64,000 bases of DNA from assembly GCA_005406025.1 (NCBI GenBank), contig BGZK01001404.1:1-64000 (forward strand). Direction: 5' to 3'. The DNA is from Eumeta japonica (taxonomy: Eukaryota > Arthropoda > Insecta > Lepidoptera > Psychidae). The position numbers and the translations under genes are program-made. Positions within the stretch are counted from its first letter, which is position 1, and each line of letters begins with the position of its first letter. Under the pieces are notes generated by a model. It was not told the origin of the DNA and did no database searches. It worked only from the letters and a program-made list of their open reading frames with translations. Shown one piece after another: positions 1 to 14,300 of the stretch.

Positions 1-839
1 TGCTGCTTGTCAAACGGCGTTAGCATTTTATGGTACCAACGCACTGATTTTTCTCATTCATATGTCGTGTATATTTCTCCAACTCATGTCTTACTAATCT
101 GCAACTCTTCAGCTATCGCCATAATTTTATTCCTTCGTCGGCCAGTACCTGTTTTTTTCGATTTCGAACATTTTCCTCCGTCACTACTGTCACAGGACGC
201 CCTATGAGGGATCATCTTACAGCCTCTCGTCCTTGTTGAAATAAGCGAGCCCATTTTGACCATCGTATACGAAGGCGCAGATTCCTGAAGAACTGATACC
301 ATGTCTTCAAAAATTTCTTTTTTCCTTCACGAAATACTTTATTATGGCGATGTTCAATATTACTGAGATTTGACGATTCATTGATATGATGACGTTTGTT
401 TCGACAGATAATTTGTTAATGACTTTAATAACGAAAGGAAGCTATATTTATATTAACAAGAAGTGTCGCAATTAGTGGTAATAGTTGTGAAATAATGAGT
501 GAGTCATCGCTAATTATCTTGGGCCGCGGACTTGTCAGCCGCCCCTCGTACAACTCGCTCGATGTTTAATGTTATAAAAGCGGTATATGAAAATATTTAA
601 AGAATATTGAAATAAATGATTCGTTATATTTTAGTGATTGGGCAACAGCAGCAATACAAAAAAGTAGAAAAAAATATGTGAACTTTATGCGGAAGGCACA
701 TATCATAAAAGCGAAAATTTAACTGAGTATTCCTACCAGAAATTACTTAAAAACTTTTAAAGACGTATATATCGCAGCCAAAACTATGTTATTATTAATT
801 AATCTTGTGATTTATAACTTGGATAATTGGATAATTATG
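1..839. other. AT-rich DNA, nothing recognised
   Basis: Presumed intron or upstream DNA of ATP8A. The short open frames here lack any family feature. No exon, RNA gene or clear repeat was recognised. Confidence 0.4.
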
Positions 840-1700
840 ATAGTAACTTGGTTTTTTTTTTATTTCTAGTTTATTATTTAAGTACGTGAAAAGGGTGATG
901 CCTGGTTATCAATGCATGTGGTATATACAGACTTCAGGAAGGCATTTGACAAAGTCAATCATCAAATACTGTTAAAAAAAACATCTACATGTGGTATTTT
1001 TGGCGATTTATTAGAATGGTTTGAATCTTATTTTCAAAATCGTAGTTCTTATGTAATTCTTAACAGGTTCCCGTCTGACATCTTTCCGATCACTTTGGAG
1101 GTTCCGAAGGGGTCTATTTTGGGACCTGTTTTATTGAGTATATTTATAATTGATATGACAGTATGTTTTCAAAATAGTGCCTACTATCTTTTTGCGTATG
1201 ATATAAAGATTGTTAAATAAATAAAGTCTAATAAAGATTGTATGTTTTTACAAGAGGACTATGACAGACTTACTAAATGGTACAAGAAAATAGAATGATT
1301 TTGAATGCGAACAGTTGTTATTGATTAAAATTTACAAAAAGTTGAACACCTGATTCGTTTATTTATTACATTGGATGGATTCCGCTCAAACAACTTGACA
1401 ATATCCGCAATTTAGGAGTTATTATTGAGACACTCCTTAGATTCGATAAGCATATTCACACCTTAGTGAGTAATACCTTCAAAATTTTGGGATTCGTAAT
1501 TCGCAATTGTAAGGTGTTTGAGAATCCAAAAACAAAAATATATCTGATTAACTCTCTAGTATGCAGCAAGCTAGAATATTGTACCCAGGTATGGAACCCA
1601 ACATACAAATGTTGCGTTAATAGAATTGAAAGATAGTAAAGAAGATTTCTCTGGCATGCTTCACACAGTTGTGGAATGGTGAAACAATTACCTATGGGTG
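840..1700 (+). mobile_element. Non-LTR retrotransposon remnant, reverse transcriptase (jockey-like)
   Basis: 912-1220 reads YTDFRKAFDKVNHQILLKK, then PKGSILGPVLLSIFIIDM and FAYDIKI, i.e. RT blocks with the FADD active site decayed to FAYD. After stops, 1400-1640 in another frame gives NLGVIIETLLRFDKHIHTLV and SKLEYCTQVWNPTYK, the post-RT thumb region of jockey/CR1-like elements. Several frameshifts make it a pseudogene. The 5' end and tail are not defined. Confidence 0.75.
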
Positions 1701-2089
1701 GTGTTCCAAATAAATATGTAAAATAAAAAAAAAAACAAAAGCATAATGAATGCAATTTGAAGTGTCATAAAGAATATAACTGGGAAAATTGGGAATCGCG
1801 ATTTTAATCGTCCACTTCACATAGACGACAAAAGTTTGAAAAGTGACATATACATTGCCGATACCTTTGAGAAACCCTGTACTGACATTTTATTATCAAT
1901 CACAAAATCTTTTAATTTATCTGTCGCTTTGCTGAATCACTACTGAAGCAAACGTTCCGCTTAGTAACATTTTTCTGCTTTTTATCATGAATATGTAAAT
2001 TCGAAAGACGGTAATTAAGACTTTTAAGCTATTAAAAATGTAAAAGACTGTTGACCTCTGTGGTCTATTACTTAAAATTGTAAACTCTA
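1701..2089. other. Spacer between two LINE remnants
   Basis: AT-rich, with scattered stops in all frames. It may be decayed LINE sequence (frames suggesting continuation to about 1780), but nothing is certain. Confidence 0.3.
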
Positions 2090-3010
2090 TTATTCATTAT
2101 ATAGCACCACACTTGGCATTTTTCTTCAATAGGCGTCGATGGCGTGTTTTCCGATCTGATATAACAAAGTAAAATGATCCCTTTATTTACTGGTAATAAA
2201 TGACCATCAATAGTGGTGTTGAACTTGTTCAACAAATTTTTGAAGCCTGCGAAGTTACGCGAGACGTGGTGGGAATGGTTTGTGATCACTTCGAGGCATT
2301 TGATTGTATAAATCATTAAATTCTTATTGGGAGGCTACGTCATTATGAGATTACAGACCTGGCACTCGGCCTTCCGAAATGATATTTGAGTAACTGGATT
2401 CAGAAGATCGATGTAAATAACATAATATCATAAGGATCTGTGGTCCGCATGGGGATACCACAAAGACCAATCCTTGATCTATATCTGTTTTTAGTATATA
2501 TTAATGACTTGCCTAGTATTATTTTCGTAGATGACATTTCATCGTTATTTAAAGTTAAAAGTCAACAAAACGCCTATGGTCAGTGAATATTGCTATTTCC
2601 AGTGTAGAAAAATGGTTTACTGTAAATTACCTCGTTTTCAATACCAAGAAAACAAAATGTGTATAATTTTCACTTCCGAATGTAAAACATGCATGTGGCA
2701 TTATTCTATTCCATAATGAGAAATTAGAATTTGTTGATGCTACTCTATTCTTGGAAATTACTCTGGACAACATGCTTAAATGGGCTCTGCATATCAATAT
2801 GTTGGCGGAAACATATAGTTTTGTTGCATATGCTGTTAACAATATAAGAAATTTGTCAGATTTTCAAACCGCCAGATTAATCTATTTTGACTGTTTCCAT
2901 AACTTGATGTCATACAACATCTTCCTTTGGGAATATACTGTAGGTATTGTTGGGCTGTTCAGCTACTAACAGGTTGTCGATTACATAAAGTTCACAAATT
3001 CCTTTAAGAG
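2090..3010 (+). mobile_element. Second LINE reverse transcriptase remnant (CR1/jockey-like)
   Basis: Spread over three frames: FDCINH (2297-2315), RMGIPQRPILDLYLFLVYIN and FVDDISSLF (intact F-DD active-site block near 2525-2550), then EITLDNMLKWALHINMLAE and LIYFDCFHNLMSYNIFLW (2751-2930). The last motif recurs on the - strand near 11,400-11,480, so both belong to one family. It carries many stops and is not functional. Confidence 0.75.
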
Positions 3011-3149
3011 GCTCTGTGTGCACCCTGATAATATACAAAATTTACCATTAAACTAATTTAAAATCACTATTAAGCAAACGCTTTTTAAAAAAGTATATTA
3101 TAAAATTCGTGAATATAAGATTATATTGAAATCTTTAAATTAATGCCTT

Positions 3150-3700
3150 TATTTCATCGCTCATTTGAAATACGTCATAATATTTTGTAAATTTACACTT
3201 TTATCACTCGCTCGAAAGGCAACTTTTTCTCAAGTAAAAAAAGCTAATAACTTAAAGGGTAGCCTTTTCTAATTTTATGATTACAACTACAACTAATACA
3301 GAACAATTATGTTCAAAACAATCCAGTACCAAGTCGACTTGGTTATCCCTATGAATATTTACCTCCTAAATATTTGGATATTGTATATTATCCTTTTTTA
3401 TTGAACATTTTTTTAGTAAGGAACTTAAACATAAAAGGGTAAATATTGTATATCCACAGGGCCCTTATAGAACAAGCGCAGACAGAGCCCCTTAAATAAA
3501 TGTGTGGCATTACACAGACATCGACTAACATAAACTCACATTATTTTTATTTCTAATAGTGAGTTTCAGTTGGTCAATATTTGTCTTAGACAATTCTAAT
3601 TTTGTTCTTACATATAATATATTTTTCTATATAAATTCAGATGCTTGATTCAAAAGTCGAATGTCTAAACTTCTAACAGACGCATGAGAGGTCTGTTTGT
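3150..3700 (-). mobile_element. LINE 3'-end fragment, copy 1 of 3
   Basis: Shares long blocks with 10755-11330 and 16262-16780: a stretch with actcgctcgaaaggcaactt (3210), then the tattggatattgtatattat stretch (3370), then tatatccacagggccc (3449), in the same order. The other two copies are the reverse strand of a LINE C-terminus and tail, which sets the orientation here. Confidence 0.6.
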
Positions 3701-3784
3701 AGTCCAAGAAATGATAACAAATATAAAGATTCTGTTTTAGACAAATTGACACAATAAAAAAATTATTTTATTTCAAAAAAAAAA

Positions 3785-4063
3785 TTAAAACCACCTTCAA
3801 AAACGTATTTACATATTTTTAAACAGATTTCAAAAAGAACTAATCAGTCATTTTTGGAGTCGGTTTCAGCTAAAGCAAGGCAAAAAAACATAAATAAACG
3901 TGAATATGAAACGTTAAATATTGAGCCAAAAAGATATTTTCTTAAAAGAGACACAACTGTGTCTGATTTATCTTTAGCTGGAACCGACTGCAAAAACTAA
4001 TGATTAGTTGTTTTTGAAGTCTGTTTAAAAATTTTTTATACAGGTTTTTGAAAGCAGCTTTTA
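3785..4063. mobile_element. Foldback MITE with about 90-bp inverted arms
   Basis: The left arm 3788-3878 (…ttcaaaaac…aaacagatttcaaaaag…gagtcggtttcagctaaag) is the reverse complement, with scattered mismatches, of the right arm 3975-4063 (tttagctggaaccgactgc … ttttgaagtctgtttaaa … gtttttgaaagcagc). It carries no coding capacity. The gaagtcggttccagct motif is common in lepidopteran MITEs. A short related piece (cctccttttttgaagttgg) is at about 5608. Confidence 0.75.
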
Positions 4064-4359
4064 TATATTTATTAAGTAAATTATTTTATTTCACATTTTT
4101 AGTTATCGAGTAAACTTATAATTTATTTAGCTATTTTATATGTGGATTAGGTCATGGTTAATAACATCGACCAGGCATCTTTTTTGCTTTGGCACAAAAC
4201 AAGTTGACAAGCAGCTCTGATTTCAAATTTATTGGAGTTTACTCCTTAAGAATCGATTTCATATTTAGTCCCGGGGTATGGAATTTTATGGGAGTAAAAT
4301 CAAGTGTTAGATAAATGACGTTACGCTATCGTCATGGTTACTGAAATAAATAAATCGTC

Positions 4360-4740
4360 ATGGTTACAGTTTACATTTCAATCAATCAGAATGTGACAAA
4401 TATAATAGATTTTCTCCACGAATCATTGTTAGTGTATACAGAAGGGGGTTCAAAACTATTGAAGAAACGTTACCATGAACTTCCACTTATACTTGGTGGA
4501 GATTTTAATATTGATATTAATAAAGAAGATGGTTTCCGTTTAGTACAATTTCTGAAAGATGAACTGAACTTAGATTTAATTTCTGACAGAACACTAGAGG
4601 GACAACTAGATATGGTACAACTATTGACGCGATGTTTTCACGATTTATCACACATGTATTTTCCGACAGACATGTATCATATTTTAGTTACCATAAACCA
4701 ATTGTTTCAGTGTTTAATGATACCGCTATTGTTCCTGTGA
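4360..4740 (+). pseudogene. Endonuclease (EEP-type) fragment of a retroelement
   Basis: An open frame with ELPLILGGDFNIDINKEDGF and FLKDELNLDLISDR. The GGDFN(I/V)D block is the conserved Asn/Asp motif of the exonuclease-endonuclease-phosphatase domain used by non-LTR retrotransposons (also found in some Helitron proteins). Only the central part of the domain is present, and the frame runs into unrelated sequence after about residue 90. It is not adjacent to an RT in the same frame. Confidence 0.6.
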
Positions 4741-7700
4741 TAAACATTACGCATGATAACGTCAATGATAAAGAAAATCAATCTTACTAAAAATTTTATT
4801 GTATAACTTAATTATTTTCAATATTTTCTTCAATGACGAATTAATTTTTTTACTATTAACATAAATAAATGAATTGTGTGTTATGCTTTGAATAATATAA
4901 TAGATGCTTTCATTTACCATTATACTAATCTATATGTACGATATCATCTTAAAGCAGTAAACTCCATTCGTGCGTCGGAGCTGACACACTTTTTTGTCCA
5001 CCAGTAGTTATTCCAGGGTCTTTACATTCGTAGTTAGAGTGCAACTACCAAATTATTATTATACAAACTGTCTAAATTATATGTATTCTTTGTAATATAA
5101 TATGTTTACAATTCACACATTATACATTTTTATTCAGTTCCACATTATATTAATTTACTATATTTCTACCGTTATCGCTAAGAGGTCTGATGTATTCCTG
5201 CTACGATTGTCACGTTGAAATTATATAAATGAATGGAAATATGCAGGATTAATAAGTAATTAATTTTAATTCAGTGTATACAGGTTTTGCTAATAGTCAT
5301 TGAAGAATAGTTTCTGGAAACGAACAGTATTATCCCTAATATCATCTCAGCAGCATGATATGATAATTACCATACGCAAAACCTTAAACAACTAAAAAAA
5401 GAGCTCAAACATACCACGTGCCTATAATATTTGAGGGTTTCCCTTGACTTTCCTAGAATCTCATCATCAAATCTTGACTTGGCGACTATAAGGCCACCTT
5501 GAGAATATGCCCTTTCAAACAAAAAAAAAATCGAAATCTGTCCACAATTGAATAAATTATCCCTGAACATACATAAAAAAATTCAAACAACGAACATAGA
5601 ACCTCCTCCTTTTTTGAAGTTGGTTAAAAAAAGCGCTTCATCAATGTGTGAATCTACAACCTAACCCCAAGTTACTGTTTGCGGTTATTGCGTCTGTGCA
5701 GTTTAACATCATAAACTATGCAGAAAATATGTTTTGGCCACGTGGATTTTTTAAAACTCTTATTTTAGTATTTATGTATCAAAAAAGAAGTACTCGGCTA
5801 TTTTATGGTTTCAAAGTATGACACAAGTAAGTATGGTTCCTCCGAAGTATGATTCCTCCGAAAATATATGAATATATGCAAAAAATATATGTTAGGCCTT
5901 CTAAAATTTTTATAACATATTTAATTAACTCCATGATGCGAATAAAAATTATTAAATTAATACAAAAGAAAGGTCTTATAGGTAGACATCAGGCACGAGA
6001 GAGAAATCTTACCTTTGGACACTGGCTCTGTATGCACGAATTATTTTGAAACAGTTTATTCTTTTGAACATAGTACAAAGAGCGAATGGTGACCACGTCG
6101 TAACATTCAACGTTGTTTTTTAAAGATTTGTAAAATTAATTACAAAAAATAAAAAATGCGTCTATAATCATATGTATAATTCTGTATATAATATTAATGT
6201 AAAACTAATTCTGTTACAAGTTTTTAAAATAAAATATTTAAAATGAATAAATATTTACATTTACTTATTTTTTCTTTATTATATTACGTAACTAACCACT
6301 AACGATGCGATGTAATTGTACGGGTCGTCTAGTTATTATACATTAATTAATCTATGAATCTTTATTTTATTCACTCATTTTTCAAAAAGAATAAACTGCT
6401 CCAAAATACTCTGTATACAGAGCCCTCACTACAAGGTAAACTCAATCTCGCCTTCCTTGCCTGCCTGAGCTGCCTGCATGACTCGATAAGTTTTCTCTCT
6501 CGTGTCTATGTACTCATAAGAGTTTTGTCGCATTCACTTACATTTTTTTATTTGCGTCAGGGAATTTCTTCGTGTTCATCTGGCTTTTTGCACGTATTTT
6601 CAATATCAATTATTAAACATGCTAATTTTGCACGCTAATTTTACATGCTAAACAAATAATTTTAGAATGCCTAAATATATGTAAAGAAAAATATAATTTT
6701 CTTTCATTTAAATGTTCCCCCCGCATCAAGTGTCATCGTGACAGATCGCGACACGGATATTTATTGCTGTCATGAGAAATCAGTTTAATTAAAGACAATC
6801 AGGTTTTGCTAATAAAAAGCTTAGAACCGTAATTGTGATTTTGGAATCGAAATTGTGATTAATAACATTAAATGCCGTTTTTTTTTTTCTTACAGAGAAA
6901 CTCAGTTGTGTTTTGATCACTAAACGGTGTCGTCCATATCGCCATGAATAGAAAATAGTATCTTATATATACATTTTAATAAAATATTTTCGAGTGAGTC
7001 GGGTGACACTTTAAAACCGATAGAAAGATTAAAAAGTTCCAAGTTGTCTAAAACACATTTTTTTGTTTGTATTTTTCAAAACATCGCTGCGCAGTAGCGC
7101 AATAATCGAAAACACTACCTGTCTCATGATTGTACATTCACATATTGATAAAAGACTGTTTTTATTATTATCATGTGAACTTGCCTAAAATACCTTCTCT
7201 CTGAGTTCGTGATAAGCTCTCCATGTGTGATGTGATGCATTTCCATGATATTCGCCTCTCAGTTTTCCGTGACCGACTCGTATCCTATCACATTGGAGGG
7301 CTCAAATTCCGTGCAAAAAATCATCTCGTACCTCTACTACATCTCTTCAGGAAATGGTTTGATTACACTATCTTCGTCAACATAGCGGTAGGACAATAAA
7401 ACCCGTAACGTAAGCAAACAAGTATATTTGGCACCAGGAATCTCAGTTCCGTACGTAAATTTCTACAACTCGGACCGCTTCAAGGTGCACCTCCATAGAA
7501 ATCGTTAAAGCCCTAAAATACCAATATAAAAAGTTTATATGTATAATATTCATTTAAAGTATTAAGATTTAGCCTGAATGTCAGCATGCCTTTTTATTCA
7601 CGCATGTTAATAAAAAATATAGTTTGTTTGGATATCTAAATATCCGTATCTTTTATATTTTATATATTTAACTCATACCATTGTCACTTTCTTCATCAAA

Positions 7701-8127
7701 AAAACTGAAATATTTGTACATCAGTTTAATGATATATTACATAGCCAGGAACTTTGTCACATACATAGATTGCAATAAATTGTTTTGCAAGACAAATTTG
7801 ATTTATGTAAATTTGAAATTATTGTAAATTAATCATCTGTCTACAAATGTCTTACAACCAGTTTGCTACATCGACAAAACTTAATTCATTAGTAACCGCA
7901 AAAAATAGTAAAACTATTACAGTCCAAGCCTCATCAAGGGTCGTGTCATCTACTATAGCTTGTAATATTTGTTTCTTATAAATATTCCTCACCTTTATTA
8001 TGTCGATATTTATGTATAGTAATTGGATTTACATTTACGATGCCATCAAATTTTATGAATCTATTAATTTTTAAGTACCTTCTTTTGTATATTGATATCA
8101 CAAACAATATATGATCTCATTATTCAG
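4741..8127. other. AT-rich DNA, weak repeat traces only
   Basis: No exon or complete element was recognised. 6410-6490 and 7190-7500 have higher GC and resemble decayed repeat DNA; 7430-7500 could be the end of a LINE frame, but it is too weak to name. The frame at 5849-6049 has no family feature. Confidence 0.35.
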
Positions 8128-8300
8128 GTCAAATAAAGTTATATTGCAAAGGCGCTGACACGGTCATTTATCCGCGGCTGGCGCCGCAGGGCGGTCAGAA
8201 ATATAGTGAAGTGACGCTAAGCCACCTGGAACAGTTTGCGACCGAAGGCTTGCGTACGCTCGTTTTCGCCGTCGCTGACATCGCCGACGCCGACTACGAG
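8128..8300 (+). CDS. ATP8A: ATP8A exon A: N domain, KGADTV motif
   Basis: The acceptor is tattcag just before 8128 and the donor is gtacta after 8300. The first two bases complete a glycine codon begun in an exon outside the window; the next 57 codons are open and end in phase 0. The peptide has [14 protein letters not shown], the N-domain KGA motif that contacts ATP in P-type ATPases, followed by [13 protein letters not shown], which is strongly conserved in P4-ATPases. GC content is far above the flanking introns. No further exon was found between position 1 and 8127. Confidence 0.92.
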
Positions 8301-11300
8301 GTACTACTCTTTGTCCACCTGTTAGCTATAAATTTACACTAATAACCAATTGATTTTTCATTTGTTTTTTTGTATAATTTGAAGATCGCTTTCATTTTAT
8401 GTTGAAGCCTATGTCATGACGAGTTAACAAACAATGTAATTCAATGTACGCAAAAGAAAGAACCGATATCTCAGCTTCCGTCGAAACATTATATATGTTT
8501 CTAGTGTCATATGTGTAAAGATCGCCTTCATCGCACAGGCCCAGAGGGTCTTACCAAATGGCTCTCTACTATAAATGTGTGCGATCGATGTTAACTAACG
8601 AAATCTCATATGAGATCTAGAGTGTCGAAATTTACATTTGGTACTCAAATACCGGTAACGTTTAGATGTTACCGTTTATAGAAATAGAAAGAATTGCAAA
8701 CGTTTAAAATTAAAAAAAAATATCGTGATGTCAGATGTTATCGACTTCTTAACATGCTTTTATAAGTTCGAACACTTTCAACTTTGAATTTGAATTCAAC
8801 TCTGAATATCAGTGTATACTGTTTAAACTCTATGACTGTCAGTGCGCAATTGTCGCCAAGTCACCACAATCATATTTACCTTATAGACATATAGTTTTGC
8901 ACCATCCTTCAAGATTTTAATTCAAAAAGATACGTGTTTAACATTGGATAAAATGAAACTTTTTTATTTTATTACCTGCTAGCTTTCGCCCGCAGCTCCG
9001 CCCGCTTGAATATAATATAAAGAATTGTCAGCCGTGATCCCGATGCTGGCCCTGCTTTTGATTCCGATTCTGGTTTCTATTTTGATTCCAATCTAGATTC
9101 CGGTTCTATTCAATAATACGAAATGTAAAAAAATAGCAGCGAAATAGAAACTATGGCGTGTATTACTCCGATATATAAACTAACTAATAATGCACCCAAT
9201 TTCATCGAGTAGTTTTTGCGAAGTTCGCGAAAATTCTAAAACATTTGTAATGTATTCTGTAAATGATTGTAATATCCCCTAGAACATTTATTTTCGAATA
9301 TATTTAATGTACAGATTTTTTCTGTATTTTTCTATTGTATGTGTAGACAATGATATTAAAAGCCGATTTTTCATATTCTAAATTTAAAGATTTAGATAAA
9401 CTATTTCTCAACATCGATATAATAATTATATGAAGGTGTCGGCGGTTACAGAGTTGGGCCGGCACCTATCACAAAGCAAGCATCGCAATCAACAATCGCG
9501 AGCAGAAGCTGGAAGAGGCAGCGCGACTCATCGAGAAAAACCTGCGGCTGCTTGGCGCCACCGCCATCGAGGACAAACTACAAGAAGGTGTGCCCGAAGC
9601 CATCGCGGCGCTCCTCCGCGCCAACATGTACGTGTGGGTGCTGACGGGCGACAAGCAGGAGACGGCCATCAACATCGCGCACTCGGCGCGTCTCATCCAC
9701 CCCGGCATGCCGCTGCTCATTCTCAACGAGGACAGTCTAGACGTGAGTGTCGTTCGGCACTCCTTTAATAACTATATAATAATTAATAACATAAAAGGAA
9801 TAAAACAAAGATTAGAGAAAAAGAAATAAACAAAATAATATACGTTAAAAGCGCACTAAGATATTTAATATCAAAACAGACAAAAAAGTAATATTTTTCA
9901 AAATACTTTGAGAAATTCTCACCTCTCGTCCTCCTCTAGATTCTATGATTTTAGGTTTAGTAACGAGTGTTTCTCTACCGTACACTTCATGCGCAATATC
10001 CTACCACGTACGGAAAACCTGGAATGATTTGCCATCAGCGGTATTCGTAATGAAGTACAACAAAGGGGTTTTTAAGAAATAAATGTATTCCTCCTTAAAA
10101 GGTCGGCAACTCACTTGTGTCTTTTTGGATTGTGGGTTTCCATGGGCGACAATGGCTATCTACTCTCTGGTGGCCTGCACGCATGTTTGCCCCTTATTAT
10201 ACTAGCTTTCTAATCGCGGCTACGCCCGCGTGGGCCTGGAATGTATTCCCTTATTTTTTATATTAAACAATGTCTCTGTCGATCCCAATCTCGTTTTCGC
10301 TTTCAATTCCGATTCCGTTCCTGTTCCTGATTTCAATCCCGATCACGCTCTTGATTCTAATTTCGGTCCCACACTCAGTTTCGACCGCAATCTCGTTATT
10401 AATTTCGATACCGATTCACGGTTCTAATTTTTTTTAAAGCAAAGACGAATTGTAGCACCAAAATATAATATAGACTATATTACTCTAGGAAAATGTACTA
10501 TTTTATGTTTGAGAGAGTTTTTGTGCTTTGTATAACCTTACTACCCCCTCTGAATATAACTTTTTTCCTCACATCCAATATAAAGAAATAAAGCATATAT
10601 TCTGCTCTAAGCCAAATTCTACCTACCCTTGAATACAGAATAAAAACTTATTCAGTACTTTTAGAAATGTGTTTGAACACACAAACAGATAGATAACAAA
10701 AAATCTCTTTTATTACGTTTCTGTTATCGTCCGCTCTTTTTTTTCATACATACTTTCATATTCAAAATATCTTTATTTCACAGGTTATAAAAAAACTTGA
10801 AATACGTACTAATACTAATACTTGAAATATGAAACTATTTTTTTACAAATTTACAGTTTAGTACTCGTTCAGAAGACAGTTTACCCTTAAAACGAACGAA
10901 CAAGAAACCTAGGGGTAACTTTTTTCTAATTTTACTATGCATAGGCATAACAAATACAAAATCATTGATCAACAAAACAGCCTGTCGAGAAGACTCTTAT
11001 GCCCATGGATATTTGACTTCTAAATATTTAGAAATTGTGTAATATCCTTTTTTGCTGAGTGATCGTTTAATAGAATGTTTAAACTTATATGAAGGTAAAT
11101 CTTGTATATCTACAGGGACCCTATTGAACAAGCGCACACTATGCCATCTGAATTTGTGACTTTGCTTAGTTGACTAATATGTAAACACAGTTCATTTTTA
11201 TTTCTGCTACTGAGTATATGTTGATCACTGTTTCTTTTAAACATTTCTAAATTTTTTTGCATGTAATAAATTTTCATGTATGAATTAAGATGCCAGAGTT

Positions 11301-14300
11301 AAAATTCCAATTCCTTCAATGTATTTTTGAAAAATATACGAAGTCCGAGCTTATATATCGCGCTAACGGCCCGCTTCTGCAGCGTGAAAATTCTATGAAT
11401 ATCCGCCGCATGTCCCTATAACAACATGCCCTATGACATCAGACTATGGAAACAGTCAAAATAAACTAATCCAGCAGATTCGATATCTTATAAATTTCAT
11501 TTTTTTTTTCGCCAACTTACTAATATGAGGACCCCTTTGATAGACTGTTATCTAAAATAACTCCCATGAATACGACAGCATTAACAAACACCAATTCTTC
11601 GTAACATACTGAAATAGTTTCAGTGTGTAAAAAAAATACTATTTATTGGTTAGCATATCACTTGAGAACATCTGGGCCGACTCGACTAATTAATTTTTTA
11701 AATATCCGTAATAAACCGAATAAGAAGAAAAAATTATGCTTTTTCTAAGGGATTTTATATGAACTCTTGACCATAACCGACGATTCGAACGATAGATAGA
11801 CGCAATTCTTTTTTAGTTCAGTTCATTATGGACGTAGAAATTAGTAAGAAAAAAAATAGCATTTGCCTCCTGTTTCATCCAAATCGGAACTCTGACTGGG
11901 AGCGGAATCGAACATGAAGCGGAATGTAGAACTAAACAGATAACGGGCCCAAGATCAGAACCCAAAACGGGACCGGGACAGAAATTCAAATGAAACTGGG
12001 ATGGAAAAGGAGTTTGGGGTGGGAATCAGAATGAAATTGTAACCGAAATTGGAATTGAAAGCAAGATCGGAATTGAGATTGATATCGATAAATACAGAAG
12101 ATAAAGGAAGTCATTGTATGTTCATGATGGCGGAGCTGCGAGCAGTAACTATGTGGGCGAGACACCCACAAGAAAAGGCAGAACAACGTCTACCGGAGCA
12201 GCTAATGTATTGATAAATAAAAGCTATTAAAAGACTTGTAACATCTTAGACAAAAAACATGAGACGCATATAATACACAACTGTACTAGGTGTAGAAATT
12301 AACTATCAATGAATGAACTTATTTATCAGTTCACATTGTTTACGGTGCAATAAAATTGTTAGTTGAATTATCAATGCATGAATTATATCTTCATATTTTT
12401 TATACCATGATTTTTGCATTATCTTGCATGCATCATATTTTATTCCTATCAAACGTTATAAATATTTTAACCTATTTAATGCTAGCCACGTAATATACGT
12501 AGCTGGCAGTGATATTTGATGCCCACTATGTAACATTGCGTAAAATCTCTATGTTTTTTTAATTAGTGTTGTGCGCCATCTATGTCCGTTATTTCGTCGC
12601 CAAACGTTTCGTCGCTTTGTTATCAAAATGTTTGCTTACTACTGCTATCATATTATCATCATCATCCACTCAAATCTTTCTTTAAAAATAGGAAATATAG
12701 CAGGGTACTGAGTCTGGGCTGTGGGATGGGTAGTTAATCTTTGCAAAGCTGTTTTTACTCATGGCTCATTCCATTGCTTAAGCAGTATGTACAGATTTAT
12801 TATTGTATAAAATCTGCATGTCCCTATTGAGTTTGAGTCTTTTTTTGTGGTTCCGAGCCAAAATGGCAAAAACGGAACACTTATAGTTTCGTCATGTCCG
12901 TCCGTCTATATGTCACAGGCATTCTATTCAAAAAATGCAAAACGTATATTGTAGCTGAAAAAAAATTTCTTCATTAAACATCAACGAGTGGCACATATTT
13001 TGACAGTTATTTTAAAAACACTTTAAGATCCTCTATTTTCTAAACCTTAAGTCCAAAAAATTTGAAAAAAATATCGAAAGTAAAGCTTGTTAAACACATT
13101 CAACAAAAATTATTTTGAACATGGTCAGATATACTGTTTTTGAGTTATTCAACAAAGAGATGTAAGTGCTATGAAGATACTCTCTTTTGCTGATGCACTT
13201 TGGTTTATACTAGTTTAATAGTAATAGTCGACATACCTACTTGTTTTTCTAATTATAGACAATTAAAGTGCTTAGGACTATTCTGTCGGAATATTGTATT
13301 GTGTGAGATGTTAATTCGCGGAAATCCATAGTAGACGCTTGCCTGCAACATGCATTAACATGCATGACCGCTGCTGACCCTCGAATCTGCCTCTCTACTA
13401 CGAATCTCTATCCAAAGGATTGAATATTGATTGCAGAGTATTGACAGATATCGAACACCTAAGCAAGTGTTATTTATTTTTATAATTATCTTATTCCGCC
13501 AACTGTTAAATTGTTAATTCTAAGTACATTTCATGCCAACCAGGCACATCCTCAGGAAATTGTATGCAATGGTCAAATAGCGACGAAAACATTCTTAAGG
13601 CAGCCACAGACCACCACCGATAAACATTCCTGTCAAGTGTCACAGACTAACCATCACCAGTATTACCCAAATATTCAACCCTTTGGATAGAGATTCGTAG
13701 TAGAGACAGATTCGAGGGTCAGCGGCGGGTTGCATGCTGCATGTTAATGCATGTTGCAGGCAAGCGTCTATTCTGTGGGAACATGGAAAAAGTGTAACAA
13801 CTTACTTTTTCATTTGTAATGCATTGCTTTGTAATAATGGCTTTGAAACAGTATAAAGGGCGTGGTTCGACATGCTCCTTATATTTATGCTAAAAAACTA
13901 GCGATTTTTTTAAATGACTCATATTTGATCCAGCAAATTATCAAATTGTCAGCATTCATCATAGTTCTTTTTTTGTGCATAATTTATTAATAATATCCCT
14001 TTAACCACTAAAAATATATGTGCCGAAAATATCACGAGATATTGTTGAATTAAATTGAGTTGCTTAGAAATATTAGAAATAGTGTGTTTGGATGATGCCT
14101 CACAGAACCTTTGCAACTGAATTTAGTCCAACGCACATGGTATTTACCAAGCAAATTCATATGTGTATACATCGATAATTTGCTAAAGATTGTAAACTAT
14201 TTTTTTATTTTCTGTAGTCAGGTCAAAAATGAACGCTTAAATAATACAATTAATATCTTATGTTGTGGTTGCATTGGCTTTAAAATAAGAATTATTTTAT

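Noticed and set aside
1..8127. Upstream flippase exons (phosphorylation site DKTGT, actuator domain)
   Set aside because: Looked for coding text before KGADTV in all frames; none found, so these exons lie outside the window.
9430..9829. Open frames of 112, 85 and 79 codons over exon B
   Set aside because: The exon frame itself has P4-ATPase motifs and clean splice sites; the other frames are shadows or run into the intron.
10230..10427. 65-codon frame rich in Asp/Ser/Phe
   Set aside because: Produced by the 6-bp period of the GATTCC array.
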